A stretch of DNA of 64,000 bases from Pegoplata infirma (taxonomy: Eukaryota; Arthropoda; Insecta; Diptera; Anthomyiidae): assembly GCA_963921195.1 (NCBI GenBank), contig OY992539.1, positions 159,160,622 to 159,224,621 on the forward strand, written 5' to 3'. This document shows, piece by piece, positions 1 to 9,459 of the stretch; within the stretch, counting starts at the first letter, position 1; each line of letters opens with the position of its first letter. The position numbers and the translations under genes are program-made. A model generated the notes under the pieces. That model was given only the letters and a program-made list of their open reading frames with translations. It had not been told where the DNA came from and made no database searches.

Positions 1-545
1 TCGATTTTAAATTTTTAAAAATTTTTTTTTTTCAAAAATGATAAACTTGTAATTTTTCGTAGTCTGGAGACCTTTTACTTTCAACGGCTGTATCTCTGCA
101 ACTATTGCTCCGATTTCGTCAAAATAACAAAAAAATAAAAGATTGAGACTTTATCTTTCCTCTGGAACCAAATGTGAGACAATCGGGCTGGTACTTACAG
201 AGATATATGCATTTATGCAAAGTTTTTTTTTTCATTTTTATGAAAAACCCATTATTTAAGGTTTTTTGGAGACCCTCATTTTTAAATTGCTATAACTCGG
301 TAAATAATGATCCGATTTTGACTCTATAAAAACTAGAATGCATAAGTATATTAGCTTTATCATGACAGAAAAAATTTAAGACTATCAGACTAGTATTAAC
401 AGATATTTATGCATTCATATCAAAAATATTTTCGGGTTACTTGTAATAACTTGAAATGGCTATATCAAGGTTACCATTATATCGATTTCAAATGCCTTTG
501 CACGAATTTAAATCTTTTTCAATAAAGTTTAAATAGAATAAAAGA

Positions 546-2567
546 GATTGCTCGATTTTAAATTTTTAAAAAAAAATATTTTTTCAAAAATGATAAACTT
601 GTAATTTTTCGTAGTCTGGAGACCTTTTACTTTCAACGGCTGTATCTCTGCAACTATTGCTCCGATTTTGTCAAAATAACAAAAAAATAAAAGATTGAGA
701 CTTTATCTTTCCTCTGGAACCAAATGTGAGACAATCGGGCTGGTACTTACAGAGATATATGCATTTATGCAAAGTTTTTTTTTTTTTATGAGAAACCCAT
801 TATTTAAGGTTTTTTGGAGACCCTCATTTTTAAATTGCTATAACTCGATAAATAATGATCCGATTTTGACTCTATAAAAACTAGAATGCATAAGTATATT
901 AGCTTTATCATGACAGAAAAAATTTAAGACTATCAGACTAGTATTAACAGATATTTATGCATTCATATCAAAAATATTTTCGGGTTACTTGTAATAACTT
1001 GAAATGGCTATATCAAGGTTACCATTATATCGATTTCAAATGCCTTTGCACGAATTTAAATCTTTTTCAATAAAGTTTAAATAGAATAAAAAAGATTGCT
1101 CGATTTTAAATTTTTAAAAAAAATTATTTTTTCAAAAATGATAAACTTGTAATTTTTCTTAGTCTGTCTTTATCTTTCCTCTGGAACCAAATGTGAGACA
1201 ATCGGGCTGATACTTACAGAGATATATGCATTTATGCAAAGTTTTTTTTTCATTTTTATGAGAAACCCATTATTTAAGGTTTTTTGGAGACCCTCATTTT
1301 TAAATTGCTATAACTCGATAAATAATGATCCGATTTTGACTCTATAAAGACTAGAATGCATAAGTATATTAGCTTTATCATGACAGAAAAAATTTAAGAC
1401 TATCAGACTAGTATTAACAGATATTTATGCATTCATATCAAAAATATTTTCGGGTTACTTGTAATAACTTGAAATGGCTATATCAAGGTTACCATTATAT
1501 CGATTTCAAATGCCTTTGCACGAATTTAAATCTTTTTCAATAAAGTTTAAATAGAATAAAAGAGATTGCTCGATTTTAAATTTTTAAAAAAAAATATTTT
1601 TTCAAAAATGATAAACTTGTAATTTTTCGTAGTCTGGAGACCTTTTACTTTCAACGGCTGTATCTCTGCAACTATTGCTCCGATTTTGTCAAAATAACAA
1701 AAAAATAAAAGATTGAGACTTTATCTTTCCTCTGGAACCAAATGTGAGACAATCGGGCTGGTACTTACAGAGATATATGCATTTATGCAAAGTTTTTTTT
1801 TTTTTATGAGAAACCCATTATTTAAGGTTTTTTGGAGACCCTCATTTTTAAATTGCTATAACTCGATAAATAATGATCCGATTTTGACTCTATAAAAACT
1901 AGAATGCATAAGTATATTAGCTTTATCATGACAGAAAAAATTTAAGACTATCAGACTAGTATTAACAGATATTTATGCATTCATATCAAAAATATTTTCG
2001 GGTTACTTGTAATAACTTGAAATGGCTATATCAAGGTTACCATTATATCGATTTCAAATGCCTTTGCACGAATTTAAATCTTTTTCAATAAAGTTTAAAT
2101 AGAATAAAAAAGATTGCTCGATATTAAATTTTTAAAAAAAATTACTTTTTCAAAAATGATAAACTTGTAATTTTTCGTAGTCTGTCTTTATCTTTCCTCT
2201 GGAACCAAATGTGAGACAATCGGGCTGATACTTACAGAGATATATGCATTTATGCAAAGTTTTTTTTTCATTTTTATGAGAAACCCATTATTTAAGGTTT
2301 TTTGGAGACCCTCATTTTTAAATTGCTATAACTCGATAAATAATGATCCGATTTTGACTCTATAAAGACTAGAATGCATAAGTATATTAGCTTTATCATG
2401 ACAGAAAAAATTTAAGACTATCAGACTAGTATTAACAGATATTTATGCATTCATATCAAAAATATTTTCGGGTTACTTGTAATAACTTGAAATGGCTATA
2501 TCAAGGTTACCATTATATCGATTTCAAATGCCTTTGCACGAATTTAAATCTTTTTCAATAAAGTTTA
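546..2567 (+). repeat. Two copies of a 1018-bp dimeric higher-order repeat
   Basis: Units 546-1093 (full) and 1094-1563 (82-bp deletion) are repeated in the same order at 1564-2111 and 2112-2567. The copies share the same deletion junction and the ctataaagacta variant. The period between matching points is 1018 bp. The second copy is interrupted near its end by the LINE. A third deletion-bearing unit with the same junction lies far away at 9460-9930, so this variant has spread across the LINE position. Confidence 0.9.
2555..2567 (+). repeat. LINE target-site duplication, left copy
   Basis: The 13-bp word tcaataaagttta occurs here and again at 7778-7790, directly flanking the LINE. In uninterrupted monomers it is present once and is followed by aatag. 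The last few bases could belong either to the duplication or to the TTAGG tail, so the true length is 10 to 13 bp. Confidence 0.9.
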
Positions 2568-2584
2568 GGTTAGGTTAGGTTAGG
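2565..2584 (+). repeat. (TTAGG)4 microsatellite tail of the LINE
   Basis: Four exact TTAGG units occur on the plus strand, equal to CCTAA on the coding strand of the LINE, at its 3' end. TTAGG is the ancestral insect telomere repeat. LINE 3' tails are often short tandem repeats copied by the reverse transcriptase, so this may simply be the element's own tail. The first TTA overlaps the target duplication. Confidence 0.9.
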
Positions 2585-2670
2585 TTGTAAGTGGCTGCTG
2601 ACGTTTTACGTCAACACACGTAGACTCTGAGGTCCATTGTGATACCACGGGATCGTAATAGGTTTCCCTA
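2585..2670 (-). other. LINE 3' UTR
   Basis: This untranslated stretch lies between the ORF2 stop and the CCTAA tail. It contains a perfect 6-bp stem with a 3-nt loop (2599-2613, TGACGT/AAA/ACGTCA on the coding strand). Reverse transcriptases of several LINE families recognise a 3' stem-loop of their RNA; assigning that role here is inference. No AATAAA signal was seen. Confidence 0.6.
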
Positions 2671-5600
2671 CTAGTCCCTGTCGTTAAACCATTTTGAGCT
2701 TCTTATAAAACTCCTTAGATGTTGAATTTTGACATCCAACAAATCAGAAAGATCGTACAGCTCCCTAGATCCCAGTGAAGCAAGTCTCTGACCAGAAAGT
2801 GCCGGGCAATGGCAAATAAAGTGTTCGATAGTTTCCAACTCCTCTTCATCCATGCAACTTCGGCAAAAGTCATTCGACGGCACATTTAACCGCTCTGCGT
2901 GCTTCCCTATAAGACAGTGTCCGGTAATTATAGAAACCACCGTCGAAATCTCTCCTCTTGGAAGCGATATCAGCTCACTTGTGCGCCCCTGATTAAGAGA
3001 AGGCCAAATCAGTCGTGTTGTCTCACACGTCCATCCATTTGCCCATCTTTGATTAGTCTCCGTCGCAGAACAAAGCCGTAGGTTTTGCTTGCAAGTTTCT
3101 AGAGGCATACCAACACATTCCAATTCTGTTGGAACCTGTAAGGTAGTTCCTAGTCTTGCAAGCTCATCGGCTTTGCAATTCCCTGGAATGTCTCTGTGCC
3201 CTGGGACCCATATGAGTCGTATGTTAAACTGCTTGGCCATCTCATTTAAAGACGTGCGGCAGTTAAGGGCAGATCTTGTTTTCAGAAACATTGAATCCAG
3301 GGACTTGACCGCGGCTTGACTGTCAGTATAGATGTTGACTGCGGTTGTAGACAAGACATTGCAGCTCAACCAGTCAGCCACTTCTTTTATTGCCAGCATC
3401 TCTGCCTGGTAAACACTGCAATGATCTGGCAATCTACGAGCCAGGCTCAACCCAAGCTCTTCCGAATAGACTCCAAAGCCCACTTGTTCGTGCAGCCTCG
3501 ATCCATCTGTGTAAAAATTTATGGTAGCTCCACTACCCGGAGTATCCCCCATCCAAGACTCCCTGGATGGTATCATAGTGGTAAAGTGGCGCTCAAAGAG
3601 GCTCAAAGAGGGAGCACAGTCCACATTTTGTGGTATTGTTATCTTTTTCAAGATCGCGCTATGGCCACAATCACTGCTCCTCCATTGCAGCGTGCTATTA
3701 AGTCGAATTGCCGACGCAGCCGCATACTGCCTACCCAATATGTCCAAGGGTATCAGGTGAAGGAGGATTTCTAATGCAGCCGTAGGTGTAGTACGAAGAG
3801 CACCAGTAATGCACATTGACGCCATTCTCTGTACCTTCGTGATAAAGACAAAGTTCGCTTTTGTTTCCAAAGCAGGCCACCAGACAATGATTCCATACAG
3901 CAAAATTGGACGCACCACTGCTGTATAGATCCAATGAACGACTTGAGGGCTAAAACCCCATCGTTTTCCAATGGCCCTTTTACAGGAATACAAAGCAATC
4001 GTTGCTTTTCTCACCCGTTCCTCAATATTACGCCTGAAATTCAGCTTCCTATCTAGAAATACTCCAAGATACTTGGCTCCATCTGAGAAGGTGATTTCAG
4101 TACCGTCCAGAGAAATAGGATCAAAAGCAGGAATCTTATTTTTCCTTGTAAACAAAACAAGCTCTGTTTTACTAGGATTAACTCCTAGACCACAGTCTCT
4201 TGCCCATTTAGACAGATCTTTCAGAGAACCCTGAAGAATGTCCCGCAATGTTGGCAGATGCTTCCCCTTTACCGCTATCGCGACATCGTCAGCATATGCG
4301 ATAACATGACAACCACGTGCTTCTAGAGATAGCAGCATTGAATTCAGTGCCAGGTTCCAAAGAAGCGGCGAAAGAACACCTCCTTGTGGTGTGCCCCTAT
4401 TGACAAATCGAGATATGACGGACGCTCCCAATTCAGACGTTATACGTCTATTGGCAAGTAGGTTTTCCACCATTAAAACGATTTCACGCTTTACTCCCAG
4501 ACCAGACAATGCCAATATTATCGATTCTGGAATGACATTATTAAAAGCCCCCTCAATATCAAGAAAGGCCACCATAGTGTACTCCTTTACCGAAAGCGAT
4601 CTCTCGATGGTACCAACGAGCTCATGAAGAGCTGTTTCCGTTGATCGTCCCTTGCTGTATGCATGTTGCTTTGTCGAAAGCAACTTTGGGTCAATCACTC
4701 TACGCAAATATGAGTCTATCATTCGTTCCATTGTCTTTAACAAAAAAGAAGACAGACTAATTGGCCTGAAATCCTTCGGAGCTGTGTGGGAACTTTTCCC
4801 AGCCTTCGGGATAAATACGACTCTGGTATCCCTCCATTTTAAAGGAATATACGACCAGTTGATGCATGCTGTGTATAGATTATACAGCAACGGGGCTATA
4901 TAGTCCAACACTTGCTGCAACTCAGCCGGGATTATACCATCAGGTCCCGGGGATTTATAGGGCCTGAAGCTTTTTATCGCCCAGATTAATGTTGGCATAT
5001 TTATTATTTCCGAAGCAATTTCAGATGCTTGGGCGTCAGAACGTTCCAAAGCTTGAAACGGCGTCATGGAATTGCCCGGAAAATGCGTGTTTAAAAGGAG
5101 ATCCAGCGACTCTCCACTGGAGGAAGACCACACCCCATTAGGATCTTTCAGGTATCCTAGGGTGCAAGGAGAAGAAGCCAGAACCTTGCGCAGCCTGGAT
5201 GCCTCAGAAACGTCTTCTATGTTTCCACAGAAGTTTTTCCAAGAATCACATTTTGCATTTCTGATCATCTTTTTATAACTCTTAAGTTGCAGCCTGTATG
5301 CAGACCAGTCCTCGTCCGCTCTTGAAAACTTAGCCTTATTAAAGAGCTTTCTGCAGGAATCTCTGCTCGTCTGCAACTCATTTGACCACCAAGGTGGCTT
5401 GTTTTTCCCTCTAGGCTTTGCAGAAGGGCAAGACGCATCCAGGCACCTATTACAAACATTTGTTATATGGTCAACCAGACAGTCAATTTCCGCTAAACTA
5501 TGCGGTTCAGATAGGGGTACTTCATCCAAAAGCAAAGAAAAAGTCTCCCTATATTTCACCCAGTTTGTTCTTCTCAGATTTCTAGAGACTGTCTCAACCG

Positions 5601-6264
5601 GGGCACGCTCCCTGAGTAAAAACTCAATGTAGCGATGATCTGAGAAAGAATGCTCTTCCAAAACTCTCCAGTCATCAATTCTATCAGACAATGTATCTGA
5701 TACAAGTGTTACGTCAAGAACCTCTTGCCGCGTACTTGTAACGAAAGTTGGTTCACTACCCTTGTTACAAATATACAGGTTAGTGCTTAACAAAAACTCC
5801 AAAAGTGATTCGCCTCTATCATTTGTGTCTGTACTACCCCATATCGAATGATGTGCATTAGCATCACAGCACACTAGTAACTGGTGTCCCCTAGATTCAG
5901 ACTCCCGAATCAGACCGCCAACCTTCTCCGGGGGTATTGGCCCCGGATTAGGAAAATACGCAGAGGCGAGCCAAATAGATTTCCCATGAAGCTCTAAGCT
6001 AGCCGCTGTAACATCCTTATCACTAAAAGTTGATAAAAAGAATATATTTAAGCCATTTTTCGCCAAGATGCAGGCTCTTGGTGAGCCCTCACCTTTGGCA
6101 ACCATCAACTTAAACCCAGGGGTCTTCAATCCGCAAACCCTGCCACCCCGCACCCAGGGCTCTTGGATAAAAACCAAGTCAACTGCTCCTGTCGTCAGGC
6201 GCAGCAATAGTGCAGCTGAGGCTGCCTTACAGTGATGGAGGTTTATTTGTAGGAACCGCAACAT
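2671..6264 (-). CDS. LINE ORF2: endonuclease / reverse transcriptase / RNase H
   Basis: This ORF encodes 1197 residues from the ATG at 6264; the frame is open upstream to 6402, but only from a TTG. It is the enzyme for target-primed reverse transcription in the nucleus. Residues 1-220 form an APE-like endonuclease: QINL (6-9), IQEPW with Glu35, CDANAHH (133-139) and a terminal SDH (208-210). Residues about 430-760 form the reverse transcriptase: FRPISL (499-504), FLDIEGAF (567-574), GTPQGGVLSP (624-633) and YADD (657-660). RNase H spans about 915-1040, with FYTDGS (Asp920), Glu955, YTDS (Asp981) and Asp1033 all kept. A CCHC finger occupies 1134-1153. The ATG lies 38 bp inside ORF1 in another frame, suggesting reinitiation or a shifted-frame start. 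ATGs at 6312 and 6327 are alternatives, but 6264 directly precedes the endonuclease domain. No disabling change is seen. Confidence 0.95.
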   Translation of the reverse strand: MLRFLQINLHHCKAASAALLLRLTTGAVDLVFIQEPWVRGGRVCGLKTPGFKLMVAKGEGSPRACILAKNGLNIFFLSTFSDKDVTAASLELHGKSIWLASAYFPNPGPIPPEKVGGLIRESESRGHQLLVCCDANAHHSIWGSTDTNDRGESLLEFLLSTNLYICNKGSEPTFVTSTRQEVLDVTLVSDTLSDRIDDWRVLEEHSFSDHRYIEFLLRERAPVETVSRNLRRTNWVKYRETFSLLLDEVPLSEPHSLAEIDCLVDHITNVCNRCLDASCPSAKPRGKNKPPWWSNELQTSRDSCRKLFNKAKFSRADEDWSAYRLQLKSYKKMIRNAKCDSWKNFCGNIEDVSEASRLRKVLASSPCTLGYLKDPNGVWSSSSGESLDLLLNTHFPGNSMTPFQALERSDAQASEIASEIINMPTLIWAIKSFRPYKSPGPDGIIPAELQQVLDYIAPLLYNLYTACINWSYIPLKWRDTRVVFIPKAGKSSHTAPKDFRPISLSSFLLKTMERMIDSYLRRVIDPKLLSTKQHAYSKGRSTETALHELVGTIERSLSVKEYTMVAFLDIEGAFNNVIPESIILALSGLGVKREIVLMVENLLANRRITSELGASVISRFVNRGTPQGGVLSPLLWNLALNSMLLSLEARGCHVIAYADDVAIAVKGKHLPTLRDILQGSLKDLSKWARDCGLGVNPSKTELVLFTRKNKIPAFDPISLDGTEITFSDGAKYLGVFLDRKLNFRRNIEERVRKATIALYSCKRAIGKRWGFSPQVVHWIYTAVVRPILLYGIIVWWPALETKANFVFITKVQRMASMCITGALRTTPTAALEILLHLIPLDILGRQYAAASAIRLNSTLQWRSSDCGHSAILKKITIPQNVDCAPSLSLFERHFTTMIPSRESWMGDTPGSGATINFYTDGSRLHEQVGFGVYSEELGLSLARRLPDHCSVYQAEMLAIKEVADWLSCNVLSTTAVNIYTDSQAAVKSLDSMFLKTRSALNCRTSLNEMAKQFNIRLIWVPGHRDIPGNCKADELARLGTTLQVPTELECVGMPLETCKQNLRLCSATETNQRWANGWTCETTRLIWPSLNQGRTSELISLPRGEISTVVSIITGHCLIGKHAERLNVPSNDFCRSCMDEEELETIEHFICHCPALSGQRLASLGSRELYDLSDLLDVKIQHLRSFIRSSKWFNDRD

Positions 6265-7630
6265 CTTGCTTTTTTTCCACCATCCTTTCCACCACCGTGT
6301 TATTGGCTTCATCCTCCGTGTTATCATAGAGGTCGCATTCGTCCCCAGATTCGGTTTCGAATAAGCCAGATATGTGTCCCATCTGTTCTGAATCGGAGGC
6401 AACAGAACTCTCCGAATTCCTCACTGCATGGGCCTCGTCCTGAATGTCACCCATAGTGGCATCAGTTTTATCCTCCGTGCCATCACAGAGGTCGCATTCG
6501 TTACCAGATTCGGTTTCGAAAATGCCAGATGCATCTCCCATCAGCCTAGAATCGGTCAGCTGAATATCAACCTTTTCCAGATTCTCCTCCCCAGCCGACT
6601 CTGCCACTGGCTTGTCTGCTTCCAAAATAGGCTTCTGGTCGCCCTTGTAGACATTGACTCTTATATGAAAAAAGCCAAATCTAATAATGCCGTCAGTCCT
6701 GGCTAAAAGCGGAAGCGATTCCTCATTAACCAAGACCACTGCTTGACGACGAGCGCCCTCCATCTCACCCAATCTGGCAATTTGCCAATTCTGAGTTGGA
6801 AGGTCAGGATTGCAGACTTTTATCATCTTTAGAATCACCGCAGTGTCACTTGTAGCCATTGGGATCCATGCATGAGCTCTGGGTTGCGAGGGGATATCAT
6901 GTTTTTCCACAACGTCCAGTCTGGCTCCAGGCCATAACTCTCCCACTTGGCTAATGGCAACCTTAAACACGGCTGCGGATCTTTCGTTCCCAAAAGCAAC
7001 GAGTTTTACTCGCCCCTGATACCAACCTGCGTTGACAGTAGTAGGGAGAAAATCAGGCATACTCTCAAGGAGCCTATAGTAGATTTCATTTAGTTTAGTT
7101 TCAACTAAACTCCACTTGTCCCTTGGAATACTACAATCCCCATTTTGCCTGTTTATCACAGCCCTAACGAAGTTACCTTTCACCACTTCACTAAAAGACT
7201 GAGTCCAGACGTTGCCGGTCACCTTAGATCTTTTAGGTAAAGGTTTCTCGTCGGGCGAGCGCAACCTTTTACCAGACTTCGATGACGAGGCCGAAACAGC
7301 GCTCTGTTTGTCAGATGCGCGCATTGCCGAAAGTTTGTCCTGTTCTTCAATGACTCCTTTCGCCCATGATAGCGACGCCCTCTCACGTTCGGAGAGCTTC
7401 GTTCCATCGAGTTGGCTTAGTCTGTTAATTATTTTCAAACAAAGCCTTCTCTGGTTGTGCCTGACCTTTGATGGCTTAAGTTTCTTTTTCTTTTTACCAC
7501 CAATATTAGGCTGAGCACCCCTACCAGAATCAAGGCCGGACTTCAAGGTCGCAACCCTAAGACCAGTGCTAGGACCAGCACCAGTCGGTGAGGCAGAGCC
7601 TCGAACTAAATCGGTATCATTTGTGTCCAT
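6227..7630 (-). CDS. LINE ORF1: DUF4780-like nucleic-acid-binding protein
   Basis: This ORF encodes 467 residues from ATG 7630. ORF1 proteins of this LINE group coat the element RNA. The N-terminal third is basic and disordered, with a KKKKK run at 46-50 and a likely bipartite nuclear signal at about 121-136 (KRLRSP..PKRSK). Residues about 150-328 match my recollection of the insect DUF4780 family: IPRDKW, then GWYQGRVKLVAFGN, LWPGARLDV, AWIPM and a closing RVNVYKG. I see no CCHC knuckles, which many jockey and I ORF1 proteins have. The C-terminal tail (about 340-467) is acidic and contains a 53-residue duplication. The last 38 bp overlap ORF2. The family assignment rests on motif recall, not a search. 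Confidence 0.85.
   Translation of the reverse strand: MDTNDTDLVRGSASPTGAGPSTGLRVATLKSGLDSGRGAQPNIGGKKKKKLKPSKVRHNQRRLCLKIINRLSQLDGTKLSERERASLSWAKGVIEEQDKLSAMRASDKQSAVSASSSKSGKRLRSPDEKPLPKRSKVTGNVWTQSFSEVVKGNFVRAVINRQNGDCSIPRDKWSLVETKLNEIYYRLLESMPDFLPTTVNAGWYQGRVKLVAFGNERSAAVFKVAISQVGELWPGARLDVVEKHDIPSQPRAHAWIPMATSDTAVILKMIKVCNPDLPTQNWQIARLGEMEGARRQAVVLVNEESLPLLARTDGIIRFGFFHIRVNVYKGDQKPILEADKPVAESAGEENLEKVDIQLTDSRLMGDASGIFETESGNECDLCDGTEDKTDATMGDIQDEAHAVRNSESSVASDSEQMGHISGLFETESGDECDLYDNTEDEANNTVVERMVEKKQDVAVPTNKPPSL
6284..6538 (-). repeat. 159-bp in-frame duplication in ORF1 acidic tail
   Basis: Residues 365-417 and 418 to about 449 of ORF1 are diverged tandem copies. Each begins G..SG[IL]FETESG[ND]ECDL and has an acidic continuation. 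The spacing is 159 bp, exactly 53 codons, so the frame is kept. The second copy is partial and runs into the ORF2 start region, so the duplication lies just upstream of the ORF1/ORF2 overlap. Confidence 0.85.
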
Positions 7631-7777
7631 ATTTTCATTTTCCTTGATGTGGTAATGAAAATATCACAAAAATACCTATTACGAACAAACCTATTACGAA
7701 CAATTTTAGTAATTCAATTTATAGCACGGAGTTAAAATAAAACACGTCCACACTCGTCAACAGTTGAACGATATTAG
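7631..7777 (-). other. LINE 5' UTR
   Basis: This 147-bp leader starts at the target duplication. It carries a direct repeat of ttcgtaatagg, two copies side by side, about 50-80 nt before the ORF1 ATG. Short leaders with internal promoters are usual for this LINE group. Having the leader at all shows the copy is essentially full length rather than 5' truncated. Confidence 0.75.
7742..7749 (-). promoter_or_regulatory. DPE-like internal promoter element of the LINE
   Basis: The coding strand reads GGACGTGT about 29-36 nt into the element. This equals the RGACGTG downstream promoter element known from TATA-less jockey, I, F and Doc retrotransposons, where it sits near +28 to +34. No clear initiator was seen at the element start. 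A start two or three bases inside the mapped end would place the motif exactly. Confidence 0.5.
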
Positions 7778-7790
7778 TCAATAAAGTTTA
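7778..7790 (+). repeat. LINE target-site duplication, right copy
   Basis: This is the second copy of tcaataaagttta. It continues without a gap into ordinary satellite (aatagaataaaag), which fixes the LINE 5' end at 7777 or within a base or two of it. Confidence 0.9.
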
Positions 7791-9459
7791 AATAGAATAA
7801 AAGAGATTGCTCGATTTTAAATTTTTAAAAAAAATTATTTTTTCAAAAATGATAAACTTGTAATTTTTCGTAGTCTGGAGACCTTTTACTTTCAACGGCT
7901 GTATCTCTGCAACTATTGCTCCGATTTCGTCAAAATAACAAAAAAAATAAAAGATTGAGACTTTATCTTTCCTCTGGAGCCAAATGTGAGACAATCGGGC
8001 TGGTACTTACAGAGATATATGCATTTATGCAAAGTTTTTTTTTTCATTTTTATGAGAAACCCATTATTTAAGGTTTTTTGGAGACCCTCATTTTTAAATT
8101 GCTATAACTCGATAAATAATGATCCGATTTTGACTCTATAAAAACTAGAATGCATAAGTATATTAGCTTTATCATGAAAGAAAAAATTTAAGACTATCAG
8201 ACTAGTATTAACAGATATTTATGCATTCATATCAAAAATATTTTCGGGTTACTTGTAATAACTTGAAATGGCTATATCAAGGTTACCATTATATCGATTT
8301 CAAATGCCTTTGGACGAATTTAAATCTTTTTCAATAAAGTTTAAATAGAATAAAATAGATTGCTCGATTTTAAATTTAAAAAAAAAAATATTTTTTCAAA
8401 AATGATAAACTTGTAATTTTTCGTAGTCTGGAGACCTTTTACTTTCAACGGCTGTATCTCTGCAACTATTGCTCCGATTTCGTCAAAATAACAAAAAATA
8501 AAAGATTGAGACTTTATCTTTCCTCTGGAACCAAATGTGAGACAATCAGGCTGGTACTTACAGAGATATATGCATTTATGCAAAGTTTTTTTTTCATTTT
8601 TATGAAAAACCCATTATTTAAGGTTTTTTGGAGACCCTCATTTTTAAATTGCTATAACTCGGTAAATAATGATCCGATTTTGACTCTATAAAAACTAGAA
8701 TGCATAAGTATATTAGCTTTATCATGACAGAAAAAATTTAAGACTATCAGACTAGTATTAACAGATATTTATGCATTCATATCAAAAATATTTTCGGGTT
8801 ACTTGTAATAACTTGAAATGGCTATATCAAGGTTACCATTATATCGATTTCAAATGCCTTTGCACGAATTTAAATCTTTTTTAATAAAGTTTAAATAGAA
8901 TAAAAGAGATTGCTCGATTTTAAATTTTTTAAAAAAAATATTTTTTCAAAGATGATAAACTTGTAATTTTTCGTAGTCTGGAGACCTTTTACTTTCAACG
9001 GCTGTATCTCTGCAACTATTGCTCTGATTTCGTCAAAATAACAAAAAAATAAAAGATTGAGACTTTATCTTTCCTCTGGAACCAAATGTGAGACAATCGG
9101 GCTGGTACTTACAGAGATATATGCATTTATGCAAAGTTTTTTTTTTCATTTTTATGAAAAACCCATTATTTAAGGTTTTTTGGAGACCCTCATTTTTAAA
9201 TTGCTATAACTCGGTAAATAATGATCCGATTTTGACTCTATAAAAACTAGAATGCATAAGTATATTAGCTTTATCATGACAGAAAAAATTTAAGACTATC
9301 AGACTAGTATTAACAGATATTTATGCATTCATATCAAAAATATTTTCGGGTTACTTGTAATAACTTGAAATGGCTATATCAAGGTTACCATTATATCGAT
9401 TTCAAATGCCTTTGCACGAATTTAAATCTTTTTCAATAAAGTTTAAATAGAATAAAAAA

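Larger units (their letters stand above)
1..2567 (+). repeat. Satellite block 1 (551-bp family)
   Basis: This is AT-rich tandem satellite in head-to-tail orientation. A recurring anchor word, gattgctcg, marks monomer starts at 546, 1094, 1564 and 2112, giving units of about 548, 470 and 548 bp. The last unit is cut at 2567 by the LINE insertion. The short units lack about 82 bp around the first subunit, because the word agtctg is joined directly to the ctttatc that normally lies far downstream. No gene is present. Short open frames here start at TTG and run through poly-T tracts, so they are not coding. Confidence 0.97.
2568..7777 (-). mobile_element. Complete non-LTR retrotransposon, LOA/R1-like
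   Basis: This 5210-bp LINE lies on the minus strand inside a satellite monomer. Reading 5' to 3' it has a 147-bp leader (7777-7631), ORF1 (7630-6227), an overlapping ORF2 (6264-2671), a roughly 100-bp 3' UTR, and a tail reading (CCTAA)n. ORF2 carries an APE-type endonuclease, reverse transcriptase, RNase H and a C-terminal CCHC motif; this order is known for the LOA, I and some R1-group clades. The endonuclease opening QINLHHCKAAS and the DUF4780-like ORF1 favour LOA, which is my inference. Both frames are intact and the target duplication is perfect, so the copy is young and may be mobile. Confidence 0.95.

Noticed and set aside
695..877. A 60-62-residue open frame (…YLSSGTKCETIG…) repeated in dozens of monomers
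   Set aside because: It starts at TTG, not ATG, and reads through the poly-T tract. It is open only where that tract has a suitable length and shut in many other monomers. The repetition reflects satellite copy number, not a gene family.
2565..2584. True telomere array
   Set aside because: There are only four TTAGG units, bounded by a LINE 3' UTR on one side and satellite on the other. It is the element's tail, not a chromosome end.
6265..6402. N-terminal 46-residue extension of ORF2
   Set aside because: The frame is open but begins at TTG and lies within ORF1. The ATG at 6264 directly precedes the endonuclease domain, so the extension is unlikely to be used.
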